A stretch of DNA of 64,000 nt from positions 1,054,001 to 1,118,000 of the forward strand of contig NZ_FOVZ01000001.1 in the NCBI RefSeq assembly GCF_900115295.1, given 5' to 3'. Below the pieces are notes generated by a model. It saw only the letters and a list, made by a program, of their open reading frames with translations. It had not been told where the DNA came from and searched no databases. The position numbers and the translations under genes were made by a program. The DNA comes from Sphingomonas sp. OK281 (GTDB lineage: Bacteria; Pseudomonadota; Alphaproteobacteria; Sphingomonadales; Sphingomonadaceae). This document shows positions 8,784 to 16,914 of the stretch, piece by piece (position 1 is the stretch's first letter; each line of letters opens with the position of its first letter).

Positions 8784-9710
8784 TCAGGCGCCATACGCCG
8801 TGCCCGCGATCCATCCCGCGACGCCCTGCAGGCTGCGAAAATCGTCGAACGACCGGACCGCCAGCGCGGGATACGTCGTCCGGACCATATCCGCCAACGG
8901 AGTCCCCGGCCCAAGTTCAAGCAGGCGGTCCACGCCGCGTTCCACCAACGCCTCGAGGGTAGCCGCCCAGTCGATCATGGTGTCGATCTGCGCGGCAAGT
9001 CCGGGAAGGTCGCGCTGGCCGCTCACGATCGATGCATCGGATGCCGTGATCAACGTGCGTCCACGGACGGGTCTTGCCGGTTCGGATGTTTCCAACTGCG
9101 CCCGGAATACCCCAACCGCATGCGACAGACGTCGAGTGTGCGACGCGACGTGCACCGCGATCGGCCGGGCGGCGATTGCGCCCTCCTCCATCGCAGCGGC
9201 GCAGCAGCGTTGGACCGTCTCGCGCGCGCCGCCGATAACGAAAAGCTGCCCGGGATTGACGATCGCGATGGCGCAGTCAAAGCCCGCCACGAGCGCCTCG
9301 ACATGGTCGCACGCAAGCCCCCGTACGAAACCCAAGCCGTCGTTCGGACCGCTCGCCGCGTCCATCGCCTCCGCGCGTGACGCCGTCAGTCGAAGCGTTT
9401 GCTCGGGCGTCCAGACGCCGGCCACGCCCCACGCCGTCATCTCGCCGACGCTGTACCCGGCGACCGTAAATGGCATCGTCGGCGCAAGGCAGGCTGCGGC
9501 GACGAGCCCACGGGTGACGCAGAGGATCTGGCTCGTCCGGTTGGCGAACAGCGTCGCATCGTCCACGGTTTGCAGGAAGGTGCGAATATCCTGACCTAGC
9601 AACGCACCCGCCTCGGTCAGGATAGGTGCTGCACGCGCATCGTCGACGAACAGGTCGAACATCGCGCGATCCTGCCGACCTTGACCGGAACACAGCAGCG
9701 CAAGCGTCAT
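8784..9710 (-). CDS. mdcH: Malonate decarboxylase malonyl-CoA:ACP transacylase (epsilon subunit), 308 aa
   Basis: A FabD-like malonyl transferase fold starting LALLCSGQGRQDRAMF and carrying the nucleophile elbow AGYSVGE with Ser87; the second conserved part is VNPGQLFVIGG and the catalytic-His region VHVASHTRRLSHAV. It loads malonyl groups onto the MdcC acyl carrier from malonyl-CoA to prime the enzyme. It is the last gene of the leftward mdcACDEGBH operon; its ATG overlaps the mdcB stop. Cytoplasmic. Confidence 0.9.
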   Translation of the reverse strand: MTLALLCSGQGRQDRAMFDLFVDDARAAPILTEAGALLGQDIRTFLQTVDDATLFANRTSQILCVTRGLVAAACLAPTMPFTVAGYSVGEMTAWGVAGVWTPEQTLRLTASRAEAMDAASGPNDGLGFVRGLACDHVEALVAGFDCAIAIVNPGQLFVIGGARETVQRCCAAAMEEGAIAARPIAVHVASHTRRLSHAVGVFRAQLETSEPARPVRGRTLITASDASIVSGQRDLPGLAAQIDTMIDWAATLEALVERGVDRLLELGPGTPLADMVRTTYPALAVRSFDDFRSLQGVAGWIAGTAYGA

Positions 9711-10540
9711 GCCTCGGTGATTTCGACGAATAAGGCTATTGCAAGCAGGTCCGCGCAGCCGCCGGGGCTGAGCCGCCGCGCCGTGAAATCCTCATGCATA
9801 GCAGTCGCACGTCCGCGCCAGCCGATGTCGCGTACCCCCCCGGCATCGAGGAACGCGCGCGCGCGTGCTTGCGCGAAGGCGAGTCCTTCCGCGCCGCCGC
9901 GGTACAGGAGATTGGTGTCGTCGACCCCGACGATCAGTGCCATCAGCGCGTAGACGCGACACGCTTCCTCATCCCCGGTCTGTCGCCGCGCTTCGCCGAG
10001 CGCGGGCAAGGCAATGTCGTAGAGCGAGGGAAAACCGGCCGCCGCTTCGGACCTGGCCCCGCCAGTGGAATGACGTCGTGCGACGGCGCTACCGTGACTG
10101 TGGAGGAGCACCGGCCCGCGCAGTATCTCCGCGCCCCAGCGTTGCGCGACAGTTTCGCCCAGCGTGCCCGGCACGCAGTACGCCGCGCGAAACCCGGCGG
10201 CGGCGCAAAGCAGCCCCATGCCGAAGATCGCGCCGCGGTGCGTGTTGACGCCGCCGGTCGCCGCCATCATCGCGACCTCGGCCTCTATCCCGATCGCGCG
10301 GAGGCGGTCCATCCCTGCGCCGGCCGCGCCAACTGCGGCGAGCCTTGCGAAGAACGGTTCGAGCGCATCGGCACTGCGATCCATCATCGCCGCGTCCATG
10401 TCGTCGTGCGCGCCGGTATCGACCGGGCTGACGAGGCCCGGCTTGGGGTAGGTCGCGATCTCCAGCTTGAGGCAGTCGGTGGCGATCCGGCCGATGCCGT
10501 CGCCGTCGAACGCCGTGGTGGAGCGGGCAAGCACGGTCAT
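9707..10540 (-). CDS. mdcB: Triphosphoribosyl-dephospho-CoA synthase, 277 aa
   Basis: CitG/MdcB family: makes the 2'-(5''-triphosphoribosyl)-3'-dephospho-CoA precursor of the MdcC prosthetic group from ATP and dephospho-CoA. Visible motifs are EIATYPKPGLVSPVDTGAHD near the start, GGVNTHRGAIFGMGLL in the middle and DDTNLLYRGG towards the end. The ATG at 10540 overlaps the mdcG stop (ATGA), fixing the start; the longer upstream extension of the frame is a shadow of mdcG. Confidence 0.9.
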   Translation of the reverse strand: MTVLARSTTAFDGDGIGRIATDCLKLEIATYPKPGLVSPVDTGAHDDMDAAMMDRSADALEPFFARLAAVGAAGAGMDRLRAIGIEAEVAMMAATGGVNTHRGAIFGMGLLCAAAGFRAAYCVPGTLGETVAQRWGAEILRGPVLLHSHGSAVARRHSTGGARSEAAAGFPSLYDIALPALGEARRQTGDEEACRVYALMALIVGVDDTNLLYRGGAEGLAFAQARARAFLDAGGVRDIGWRGRATAMHEDFTARRLSPGGCADLLAIALFVEITEA

Positions 10541-11166
10541 GCGAACAGCTCGGTTCGCGCGGTCATCCAGTTGCCGTTCGCCGTCTTCGCCAGGACTTCG
10601 GGCGCGTCCGACGCAAACTCGCGCCACTGCACCGCGAGCCCGGTCGGCGTCACGATCTCCCCGTCCAGCCGCATCGGCGCCTCGGCGTCGATGCGCACCA
10701 GGGCTGCAGCCAGCCGTGCCGCGTCATCGCCGGTCGCGACTTGCCAGATGACATCCAGGTCGGACGTCTCCGACAGGTACGGCAGGCCGGTCAGGTAGGC
10801 CCATGCCAGGCTGCCGAAGCACCGCGTCTCGGGATCGAGCGCGACCAGAGCGGTGATCGTCTCCTGCCAGGCAGCCGGCGCCATCTGCTTTGCCTCGGCA
10901 AGCAGGGGCGGCGGCAAGTCTGACGAGATCGCATCCACTGGCACGGCCACGGCGAGACGCTGCTTGCCGAGCGATGGCGGGAGCGGCAGGCCAAGTGGTA
11001 CCAGCCCTGCGGCGTCGTCGCATACCGCGCGACGGGCGATCAGCGGGTGTCCCGCTGCGACCCAGTCGACCACCGCCGGGACCGGCCGGAGTGCCGGATG
11101 GGTGGCGAGTATACCGTCCCAGCAAGCCGGATCGAGGTAGACCAGGCGGTGCCGCTCGAACCGCAT
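10537..11166 (-). CDS. mdcG: Malonate decarboxylase holo-ACP synthase (phosphoribosyl-dephospho-CoA transferase), 209 aa
   Basis: It transfers the phosphoribosyl-dephospho-CoA group made by MdcB onto the acyl-carrier subunit MdcC. The nucleotidyltransferase signature is LSETSDLDVIWQ, whose two Asp residues are expected to bind metal. The N-terminus (RHRLVYLDPACW) matches the family. The ATG overlaps the stop of mdcE and the stop overlaps the mdcB ATG. Confidence 0.88.
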   Translation of the reverse strand: MRFERHRLVYLDPACWDGILATHPALRPVPAVVDWVAAGHPLIARRAVCDDAAGLVPLGLPLPPSLGKQRLAVAVPVDAISSDLPPPLLAEAKQMAPAAWQETITALVALDPETRCFGSLAWAYLTGLPYLSETSDLDVIWQVATGDDAARLAAALVRIDAEAPMRLDGEIVTPTGLAVQWREFASDAPEVLAKTANGNWMTARTELFA

Positions 11167-11882
11167 TACGCCTGCGCCGCCGCCACGACTTGGCTCGCGA
11201 TCCGCGCCGATTTCGGTCGACCGCCTCGCTCTGCGCCGAGTGCGGCCCGGTCGTCGCGCTCACGCGGACGTGCCAAAAGCGCCTGCAACTGGTCCGCGAG
11301 ACTCTCGGCTGGATTCCAGACCTGCGCGATGCCACCGACGCTGACGAGGTTGTCGAGACCCGGCGCGAAGACCGGCGTGGTCTTCGCCTTTGCCTCGAGC
11401 ACATCGATCGGCAGCTTCGTCACGCGGGCCATCGAGGCGAGGTCCATCACTTCCGGATGCGCGCCGGGCAGTGCGACGAGCGTGCCACAAGCGAGAGCGG
11501 TGGCGATGAACGCGCCCGCCGCGCTGCCGCCGTAGAGCAGTCCGATCGTCCTGTGACCACGCGCTTCGGCGAGCAGCAGCGACTTGGCGAGGTGCGCGAG
11601 ATATTCGCTGAGTCCGAGCAGTTCGTCGCGGCGGCTCATGCGCTGGCTGGCGCTGTCGACCAGGAACAGGATCGGCGTGGCGTCATCGCTGCGGGCGATC
11701 TCCAGCACCGCGGCTGACAGTCGGATCGCCTGGTCGATGCCGATCGGCGCGCGCGCGGTGGCGCCGACGACGTGCACCAGGGCGCCATCCGGCAATGCCC
11801 CCTGTCCGAACAGCAGGTCGCCCTCGGCGGACACCGAATGTCCGGCGGGAAACAACGATGCGAGGATCTCAGCGGGCGTCAT
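11166..11882 (-). CDS. mdcE: Malonate decarboxylase gamma subunit, 238 aa
   Basis: Carboxyltransferase-like subunit that with MdcD decarboxylates malonyl-S-ACP to acetyl-S-ACP. The crotonase-like fold is marked by PILFLVDSASQRMSRRDELL and IGLLYGGSAAGAFIATAL. The ATG at 11882 lies 14 bases inside the mdcD end, typical for the tightly coupled D-E pair. A longer reading of the frame starts inside mdcD and is rejected. Confidence 0.88.
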   Translation of the reverse strand: MTPAEILASLFPAGHSVSAEGDLLFGQGALPDGALVHVVGATARAPIGIDQAIRLSAAVLEIARSDDATPILFLVDSASQRMSRRDELLGLSEYLAHLAKSLLLAEARGHRTIGLLYGGSAAGAFIATALACGTLVALPGAHPEVMDLASMARVTKLPIDVLEAKAKTTPVFAPGLDNLVSVGGIAQVWNPAESLADQLQALLARPRERDDRAALGAERGGRPKSARIASQVVAAAQA

Positions 11883-12771
11883 CGGCGCTCTCCCGATACT
11901 GGGCGGCAAGGCTGGCAAAGGCGGTCGAGGGCATATCGGGGATCCCCTTCGGGTCGTCGACCCCGAGCGCATGCCAGATGTCGGTCGCGTCGGCAGACTC
12001 CCCGAACCGTGCGATCCGCCGTTCGAGCCGCGCCTGCTCGGCCGCCAAAATATCCGCATCGAGCTTTGCCGGACGCGCCAACGCCGTGCGCGCCGCGTCG
12101 CGGAACGCCGCCGCGTCGTCATCGACGAACACGTCCGCGCCGCCGATCAGCGTGCGGTGCTTGCCGCCCATCGTCCGCCAGACCAGCGCGCGGTCGCGCG
12201 AGTCGAACTCCTCGACGCCCATGTTGGTCTCGATGACCTCGGGGCCGGTCACGCTGATGCGGCCCTGTTCGGACACGATCAGCGTCGAGCAGCACCCCGC
12301 GATCAACCCGCCGCCGCCGTAGCAGCCGGCCCGGCCGCCGATCAGGCCGACGACGCGGACGCCCGCCATCCGTGCTTCGGCGACCGCGCGCATGATCTCG
12401 GCGATCGCGATCTCGCCGGCGTTGGCCTCCTGCAAGCGCACGCCGCCGGTGTCGAACGCTATCACCACATCGCGCCCGAGCGCCTTCGCCGCGCGCAACA
12501 ATCCGGTCAGCTTGGCGCCGTGCACCTCGCCGAACGCGCCGCCCATGAAGCGGCCCTCCTGCGCGGCGACCAGGATCGGCGTGCCGTCGAGTGTCGCGCT
12601 GCCGACCACGATCCCGTCGTCGAACTGCGCGGGCAAGTCGAAGATGCCGAGATGCGGGCTCGTCTCACGCTGCTCCGGCCCGACGAACTCGGCGAAGCTG
12701 CCGGTGTCGACCAGTGCCGCGATCCGTTCGCGCGCGCCCGCCTCGTACCAGCTCTGCCGAAAATTGCTCAT
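11869..12771 (-). CDS. mdcD: Malonate decarboxylase beta subunit, 300 aa
   Basis: The second carboxyltransferase-type subunit of the MdcDE decarboxylase. Begins MSNFRQSWYEAGARERIAA; VVIAFDTGGVRLQEANAGE and LIGGRAGCYGGGGLIAG are the conserved acyl-CoA carboxyltransferase-like parts. The ATG at 12771 overlaps the mdcC stop by four bases, which decides the start. The C-terminal EEFDSRDRALVWRTMGGKHR stretch also fits the beta family. Confidence 0.9.
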   Translation of the reverse strand: MSNFRQSWYEAGARERIAALVDTGSFAEFVGPEQRETSPHLGIFDLPAQFDDGIVVGSATLDGTPILVAAQEGRFMGGAFGEVHGAKLTGLLRAAKALGRDVVIAFDTGGVRLQEANAGEIAIAEIMRAVAEARMAGVRVVGLIGGRAGCYGGGGLIAGCCSTLIVSEQGRISVTGPEVIETNMGVEEFDSRDRALVWRTMGGKHRTLIGGADVFVDDDAAAFRDAARTALARPAKLDADILAAEQARLERRIARFGESADATDIWHALGVDDPKGIPDMPSTAFASLAAQYRESADDAR

Positions 12772-13085
12772 GTCTCGGGCTCCTCGATCATGCGGACGCC
12801 CTGCGCGAGCCGCAGCGACACGGTGTCGGGTCGCGCGCCGCCGTCGTTGATCGCGATTCGCAAGCCGCCGGCCGCACGCCTGCCGACGAAATCGGCGACC
12901 ACCGCGTCCCACAGGTCGCGAAAGCCGTGTGCCGCGGTGCTGATCGCGATCGCGCACCGATCGGGTGCGTCGCCGCGCTCGACCAGCACCTCGAGATTGC
13001 CCGACGCGACCACGCCGACGAGCGCCATTGCGCGCGTGCCGCCTGCCGGGATTGGCGCGGCGATATCGAAATGGAGAATTTCCAT
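12768..13085 (-). CDS. mdcC: Malonate decarboxylase acyl carrier protein (delta subunit), 105 aa
   Basis: A small acyl carrier that holds the phosphoribosyl-dephospho-CoA group. The attachment Ser is Ser28 in VVASGNLEVLVERG, matching the family's SGDLEVL motif with Asn in place of Asp. Start ATG 13085 sits 7 bases from the mdcA stop; a longer upstream frame is an mdcA shadow. Length fits the family. Confidence 0.88.
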   Translation of the reverse strand: MEILHFDIAAPIPAGGTRAMALVGVVASGNLEVLVERGDAPDRCAIAISTAAHGFRDLWDAVVADFVGRRAAGGLRIAINDGGARPDTVSLRLAQGVRMIEEPET

Positions 13086-13092
13086 GAGTGTC

Positions 13093-14739
13093 CTACCAGT
13101 TCCGGAAGCGGCTCGGCGGCCGGTACAGCCCACCCGAGGCGAGCATGAGGTCCTTGATCGATCGGGCGGCGAGCATGTTCCGGTTCGCATCGAGCGGATC
13201 GATACCGAGATCCTCGGGCCGCTGGATGATCTTCCGTTCGCGCAATCGCTCGACCATCGCCTTGTCGCGGCCGCGACCGATCTCGGTGAAGCCCGCGACG
13301 CCGCGGATCGCCTGCTCGCGCTCGTCGGCGGTGCGGCACAGCAGCAGGTTGGCGATGCCCTCCTCGGTGACGATGTGCGTGGTGTCGTCGGCATAGACCA
13401 TGATCGGTGCCAGATCGAGATCGAGCTTCTCGGCGAGTTCGAGCGCGCCCAGTTTCTCGACAAACAGCGGCGCGTTGCCCTCGCCGAACGTCTCGCCGAT
13501 CTGCACCACCAGCTTTCGCCCTCGTCTCAAGGGTGCTGCGGTATCGGGATCGGCCTCCGCCCCGGCTTGGAGCCACGGCGCGCTCGGGTGCCGTCGGCCG
13601 CGCGCGTCCGATCCCATGTTCGGCGCGCCGCCGAAGCCTGCGATCCGGTTCGCGGTGATCGTCGAGCTGTGCCCGGCAAGATCGATCTGGAGCGTCGAGC
13701 CGATGAACATGTCGCACGCGTACAGCCCCGCGGTCTGGCTGAAGGCGCGGTTCGAGCGTAGCGATCCGTCGGGGCCGGTGAAGAAGATATCGGGCCGGGC
13801 GGCGAGGTAATCCTCCATGCCGACCTCGGAGCCGAAGCAGTGCACCTGCTCGACCCAGCCCGCTTCGATCGCGGGGATCAGCGTCGGATGCGGGTTGAGC
13901 GCCCAATGCGTACAGATCTTGCCCTTCAACCCGAGCTTCTCGCCATAGGTCGGCAGCAGCAGCTCGATCGCCGCGGTGTTGAAGCCGATGCCGTGGTTCA
14001 GCCGGCGCACGCCATAGGGTTGGTACAGTCCCTTGATCGCCAGCATCGCGGTAAGGATCTGCGTCTCGGTCATCGCCGCGGGATCGCGCGTGAAGAGCGG
14101 TTCAACATAGAATGGCTTGCCCGCGTCGAGCACGAAATGGACCTGATCGCCGGGGATATCGACGCGCGGCAGCGTATCGACGATCGATCCGACTTGCGCG
14201 ATGACCAGCCCGCTGCCGAAGCTGGTTGCCTCGACCACCGTCGGCGTGTCCTCGGTATTGGGGCCGGTATAAAGATTGCCATGGCGGTCCGCACTGACCG
14301 CGGCGATCAGCGCGACCTGCGGCGTCAGGTCGACGAAATAGCGTGCGAACAGTTCGAGATAGGTGTGGATCGCGCCCAGCTCGATCTTGCCGCCGAACAG
14401 CATCTTCGCGATCCGCGCGGACTGCGGCCCCGAATAGGAGAAATCGAGCCGCTTCGCGATGCCGCTGTCGAACACGTCGAGATGCTCGGGCAGCACGACG
14501 CCCGACTGGACCATGTGCAGGTCGTGGATCCGCGCCGGGTCCATCGCCGCCAACCCCTTGGCCAGCACGTCCGCCTGTTTCTGGTTATCGCCTTCCAGGC
14601 AGACCCGGTCGCCCGGCCGCAACACGGCTTCGAGGAAATCGACGAGCGTTTCGGGATGGACCAGCTTGCCGGTGGCTAAACCTGCCCCGGCCTCGATCCG
14701 CTCCTCGCGCAAAGCCTTCCGCGTATTCCACTGCCGCAC
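13093..14739 (-). CDS. mdcA: Malonate decarboxylase alpha subunit (acetyl-ACP:malonate ACP transferase), 548 aa
   Basis: The CoA-transferase-like subunit that swaps acetyl for malonyl on the ACP, allowing continuous turnover. Family features include CLEGDNQKQADVLAKGL, GNLYTGPNTEDTPTVVEAT, NHGIGFNTAAIELLLPTYG and MFIGSTLQIDLAGHSSTIT. The start is GTG at 14739 with AGGAGG six bases upstream; an ATG four bases earlier is out of frame. It is the first gene of the leftward operon and divides head-to-head from madL. Confidence 0.93.
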   Translation of the reverse strand: MRQWNTRKALREERIEAGAGLATGKLVHPETLVDFLEAVLRPGDRVCLEGDNQKQADVLAKGLAAMDPARIHDLHMVQSGVVLPEHLDVFDSGIAKRLDFSYSGPQSARIAKMLFGGKIELGAIHTYLELFARYFVDLTPQVALIAAVSADRHGNLYTGPNTEDTPTVVEATSFGSGLVIAQVGSIVDTLPRVDIPGDQVHFVLDAGKPFYVEPLFTRDPAAMTETQILTAMLAIKGLYQPYGVRRLNHGIGFNTAAIELLLPTYGEKLGLKGKICTHWALNPHPTLIPAIEAGWVEQVHCFGSEVGMEDYLAARPDIFFTGPDGSLRSNRAFSQTAGLYACDMFIGSTLQIDLAGHSSTITANRIAGFGGAPNMGSDARGRRHPSAPWLQAGAEADPDTAAPLRRGRKLVVQIGETFGEGNAPLFVEKLGALELAEKLDLDLAPIMVYADDTTHIVTEEGIANLLLCRTADEREQAIRGVAGFTEIGRGRDKAMVERLRERKIIQRPEDLGIDPLDANRNMLAARSIKDLMLASGGLYRPPSRFRNW

Positions 14740-14856
14740 GCATCGCCTCCTGACGCTTATTCTGCGCTCTTTGTATTCTCTATTGCTCCAAACGCAACCC
14801 TGTGCATACTTAAAGACGTATAAGACGATAGATCGAATACAGTGAGAGGATCCGCT
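14740..14856. promoter_or_regulatory. Divergent promoter region between mdcA and madL
   Basis: AT-richer than its surroundings. Rightward, TTGCTC and CATACT lie 16 bases apart; leftward, TTGCGT and TACAAA have a similar gap, so overlapping promoters are plausible. TGTATTC near the mdcA side is mirrored by GAATACA near the madL side, possible GntR half-sites. All are eye-matches to consensus. Confidence 0.5.
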
Positions 14857-14907
14857 ATGAGCAAGTCTCTACCCAGCCCCGCCCAAGATCCAGGACGCGT
14901 TGCATGA
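14857..14907 (+). CDS. Possible 16-residue leader peptide upstream of madL
   Basis: ATG at 14857 has GAGAGGA upstream, a better ribosome site than madL's own. It encodes MSKSLPSPAQDPGRVA and its TGA overlaps the madL ATG (ATGA). MadL proteins normally begin at a sequence like IAGVALLA, so this is not an N-terminal extension (the frame differs). It may simply couple translation into madL. Confidence 0.4.
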   Translation: MSKSLPSPAQDPGRVA

Positions 14908-15338
14908 TCGCCGGAGTCGCGCTGCTCGCGATCTGCACGTTGATCGGGCAATTGCTCGGCGAAGGTCTCGGCGCATTGCTCGGCGTGAAAGCCAATGTCG
15001 GCGGGGTCGGCATCGCGATGATCCTGCTGATCGCCGCGCGGATGTGGCTGAAGGCGCGAGGCCGCTACGTCGAGGGCGTCTCGCGCGGGATCGGTTTCTG
15101 GGGCGCGCTGTATATCCCGATCGTCGTCGCGATGGCGGCGCAGCAGGATGTCGTCGCGGCGGTCGAGGGTGGACCGGTGGTGCTGATCGCCGGCGTCGGT
15201 GCGCTGCTGGTGTGCTTCAGCGCGGTCGCGCTCATCAGCCGCCTGTCGGGTACGCCCGAGACGATGGACGAGATCGAGGCGCGCGAAGCCCGCGAAGCCG
15301 AAGCAGCCCTCGCCCCATCCCCTGCAACGACGCACTGA
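14904..15338 (+). CDS. madL: Malonate transporter subunit MadL, 144 aa
   Basis: The small subunit of the two-component MadLM malonate importer, an inner-membrane protein with about four transmembrane helices (LLAICTLIGQLLGEGLGALL; GFWGALYIPIVVAMAA; VVLIAGVGALLVCFSAVALI). KANVGGVGIAMILLI is the conserved MadL stretch. madM follows after 11 bases. Cation coupling (Na+ or H+) cannot be told from sequence. It supplies the divergent decarboxylase. Confidence 0.9.
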   Translation: MIAGVALLAICTLIGQLLGEGLGALLGVKANVGGVGIAMILLIAARMWLKARGRYVEGVSRGIGFWGALYIPIVVAMAAQQDVVAAVEGGPVVLIAGVGALLVCFSAVALISRLSGTPETMDEIEAREAREAEAALAPSPATTH

Positions 15339-15349
15339 GGCGCACCGAC

Positions 15350-16114
15350 ATGGAAATGATCACCAAGGTGCTGACCGCCAACGCGCTGCTCACTGCATTC
15401 GCGGTCGTCGGCATCGTCATGTGGCTGTCCAACATGCTGTCCGCCAAACTGACGATGGGCCGCGTGCACGGTTCGGCGATCGCGATCCTGATCGGTCTCG
15501 CGCTCGCCTTCTGGGGCGGGATCGCGACCGGCGGGCACAAGGGGCTCGCCGACCTGCCGATGCTCGCCGGGATCGGCCTGATGGGCGGCGCGATGTTGCG
15601 CGACTTCGCGATCGTCGCCACTGCCTGCGAGGTAGACGTCGAACAGGCGAAGAAGGCGGGGCTGATCGGCGTGGTCGCGCTGCTGCTCGGCACGGTGCTG
15701 CCGTTCATCGTCGGTGCGCTGGTCGCGGCGTCGTTCGGCTATACCGATGCGGTCTCGATGACGACGATCGGTGCGGGCGCGGTGACCTATATCGTCGGCC
15801 CGGTGACGGGTGCGGCGATCGGTGCGAGTTCGCCAGTCATCGCGCTGTCGATCGCCACCGGCGTGTTCAAGGCGGTGATGGTGATGGTCGGTACGCCCTT
15901 GGTCGCCGGGCTGATCGGGCTGAACAACCCGCGCAGCGCGATGGTGTTCGGCGGGCTGATGGGTACGGTTAGCGGCGTATCGGGCGGGCTAGCCGCGACC
16001 GATCGCCGGCTCGTCCCCTACGGCGCCTTGACCGCGACCTTCCATACCGGGCTAGGCTGTCTGGTGGCGCCGTCGATCCTGTACCTGATCGTCCGCGCGA
16101 TCGTGGGGGGCTAA
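15350..16114 (+). CDS. madM: Malonate transporter subunit MadM, 254 aa
   Basis: The large subunit of MadLM, with about nine hydrophobic segments. Conserved parts are WLSNMLSAKLTMGRVHGSAI, GLMGGAMLRDFAIVATACEV and GAVTYIVGPVTGAAIGASSP. The length is that of known MadM proteins. ATG 15350 follows the madL stop closely; the longer frame upstream reads through madL out of frame. Six bases later the GntR gene starts, so all three form one transcript. Confidence 0.92.
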   Translation: MEMITKVLTANALLTAFAVVGIVMWLSNMLSAKLTMGRVHGSAIAILIGLALAFWGGIATGGHKGLADLPMLAGIGLMGGAMLRDFAIVATACEVDVEQAKKAGLIGVVALLLGTVLPFIVGALVAASFGYTDAVSMTTIGAGAVTYIVGPVTGAAIGASSPVIALSIATGVFKAVMVMVGTPLVAGLIGLNNPRSAMVFGGLMGTVSGVSGGLAATDRRLVPYGALTATFHTGLGCLVAPSILYLIVRAIVGG

Positions 16115-16120
16115 GGAAAC

Positions 16121-16813
16121 GTGGGCGTTATCGACATCGAAGACACCGGCCTGCTATCCGACCGGATCCGTAACGCGCTGACCGATGCGATCTCGTCGGG
16201 CGAACTGGCGCCCGGCACGATGCTCGATGAACAGCAGCTGGCCGACCGCTATGGCGCGTCGCGCACGCCGGTCCGCGAGGCGCTGCGGCAGCTGGCGACC
16301 AGCGGCATGGTCGAGATCCGCCCGCGCCGCGGCGTCATCGTCCGTCATGTTACGGCGGACGAAGTGATGGACATGTTCGAGACGATGGCGGAGATCGAGG
16401 CGGTGTGCGTCCGGCTCGCGACCTACCGCATCACGCCGCTCGAACGCAGCCGCCTGCTGCGCATCCATGAAGCGAGCGAGGCCGCGGTCGAGGCAAATGA
16501 TGTCGACGCCTACGATGCGCTCAACCGCGAGTTCCACGAGGCGATCTACCGTGCCGCGCACAACGACTTCCTCGCCGAGCAGGCGATCGCGGTCCGTACC
16601 CGTCTCAACGCCTTCCGCCGCATGCAACTCCGCCAGGACCGCCGGCTCGCCAATTCTCGCGCCGAACACGACGCCGTGATGCGCGCGATCGCACAAGGCG
16701 ACGGCGAAGAGGCAGCGCGTCGGATGCGCGCCCACATGCTCAACGCCGCCAGCGCGCTCGACAGCTACATCGCGCACCAGGATGCTGGGCATGCCACTCC
16801 ACCAAGCCGGTAA
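16121..16813 (+). CDS. GntR-family regulator with FCD ligand domain, 230 aa
   Basis: Winged helix at residues ~10-75 (EQQLADRYGASRTPVREALRQ) followed by an all-helical FCD domain that usually binds a metal and a carboxylic acid; REFHEAIYRAAHN carries candidate metal His residues. It starts at GTG six bases after madM. Position suggests it controls mdc and mad in response to malonate, taking the role of the LysR-type MdcR seen in other bacteria. This is inferred from context only. Confidence 0.85.
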   Translation: MGVIDIEDTGLLSDRIRNALTDAISSGELAPGTMLDEQQLADRYGASRTPVREALRQLATSGMVEIRPRRGVIVRHVTADEVMDMFETMAEIEAVCVRLATYRITPLERSRLLRIHEASEAAVEANDVDAYDALNREFHEAIYRAAHNDFLAEQAIAVRTRLNAFRRMQLRQDRRLANSRAEHDAVMRAIAQGDGEEAARRMRAHMLNAASALDSYIAHQDAGHATPPSR

Positions 16814-16914
16814 GCACGCCCCTTGCTCGTTACGATACAGCGATGATCTGGTCCCGCCCTTTACGGTCGCACGCGATCGGCGAATCCCCGCTGGGGCGAG
16901 TTTGCGCGCGACAC

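Noticed and set aside
10541..10627. Longer N-terminus for MdcB
   Set aside because: The ATGA overlap with mdcG and family length support ATG 10540.
11584..13761. 725-codon rightward frame opposite the mdc genes
   Set aside because: Low-complexity Arg/Ala/Asp composition and exact mirror placement on mdcA-E mark it as a high-GC shadow frame.
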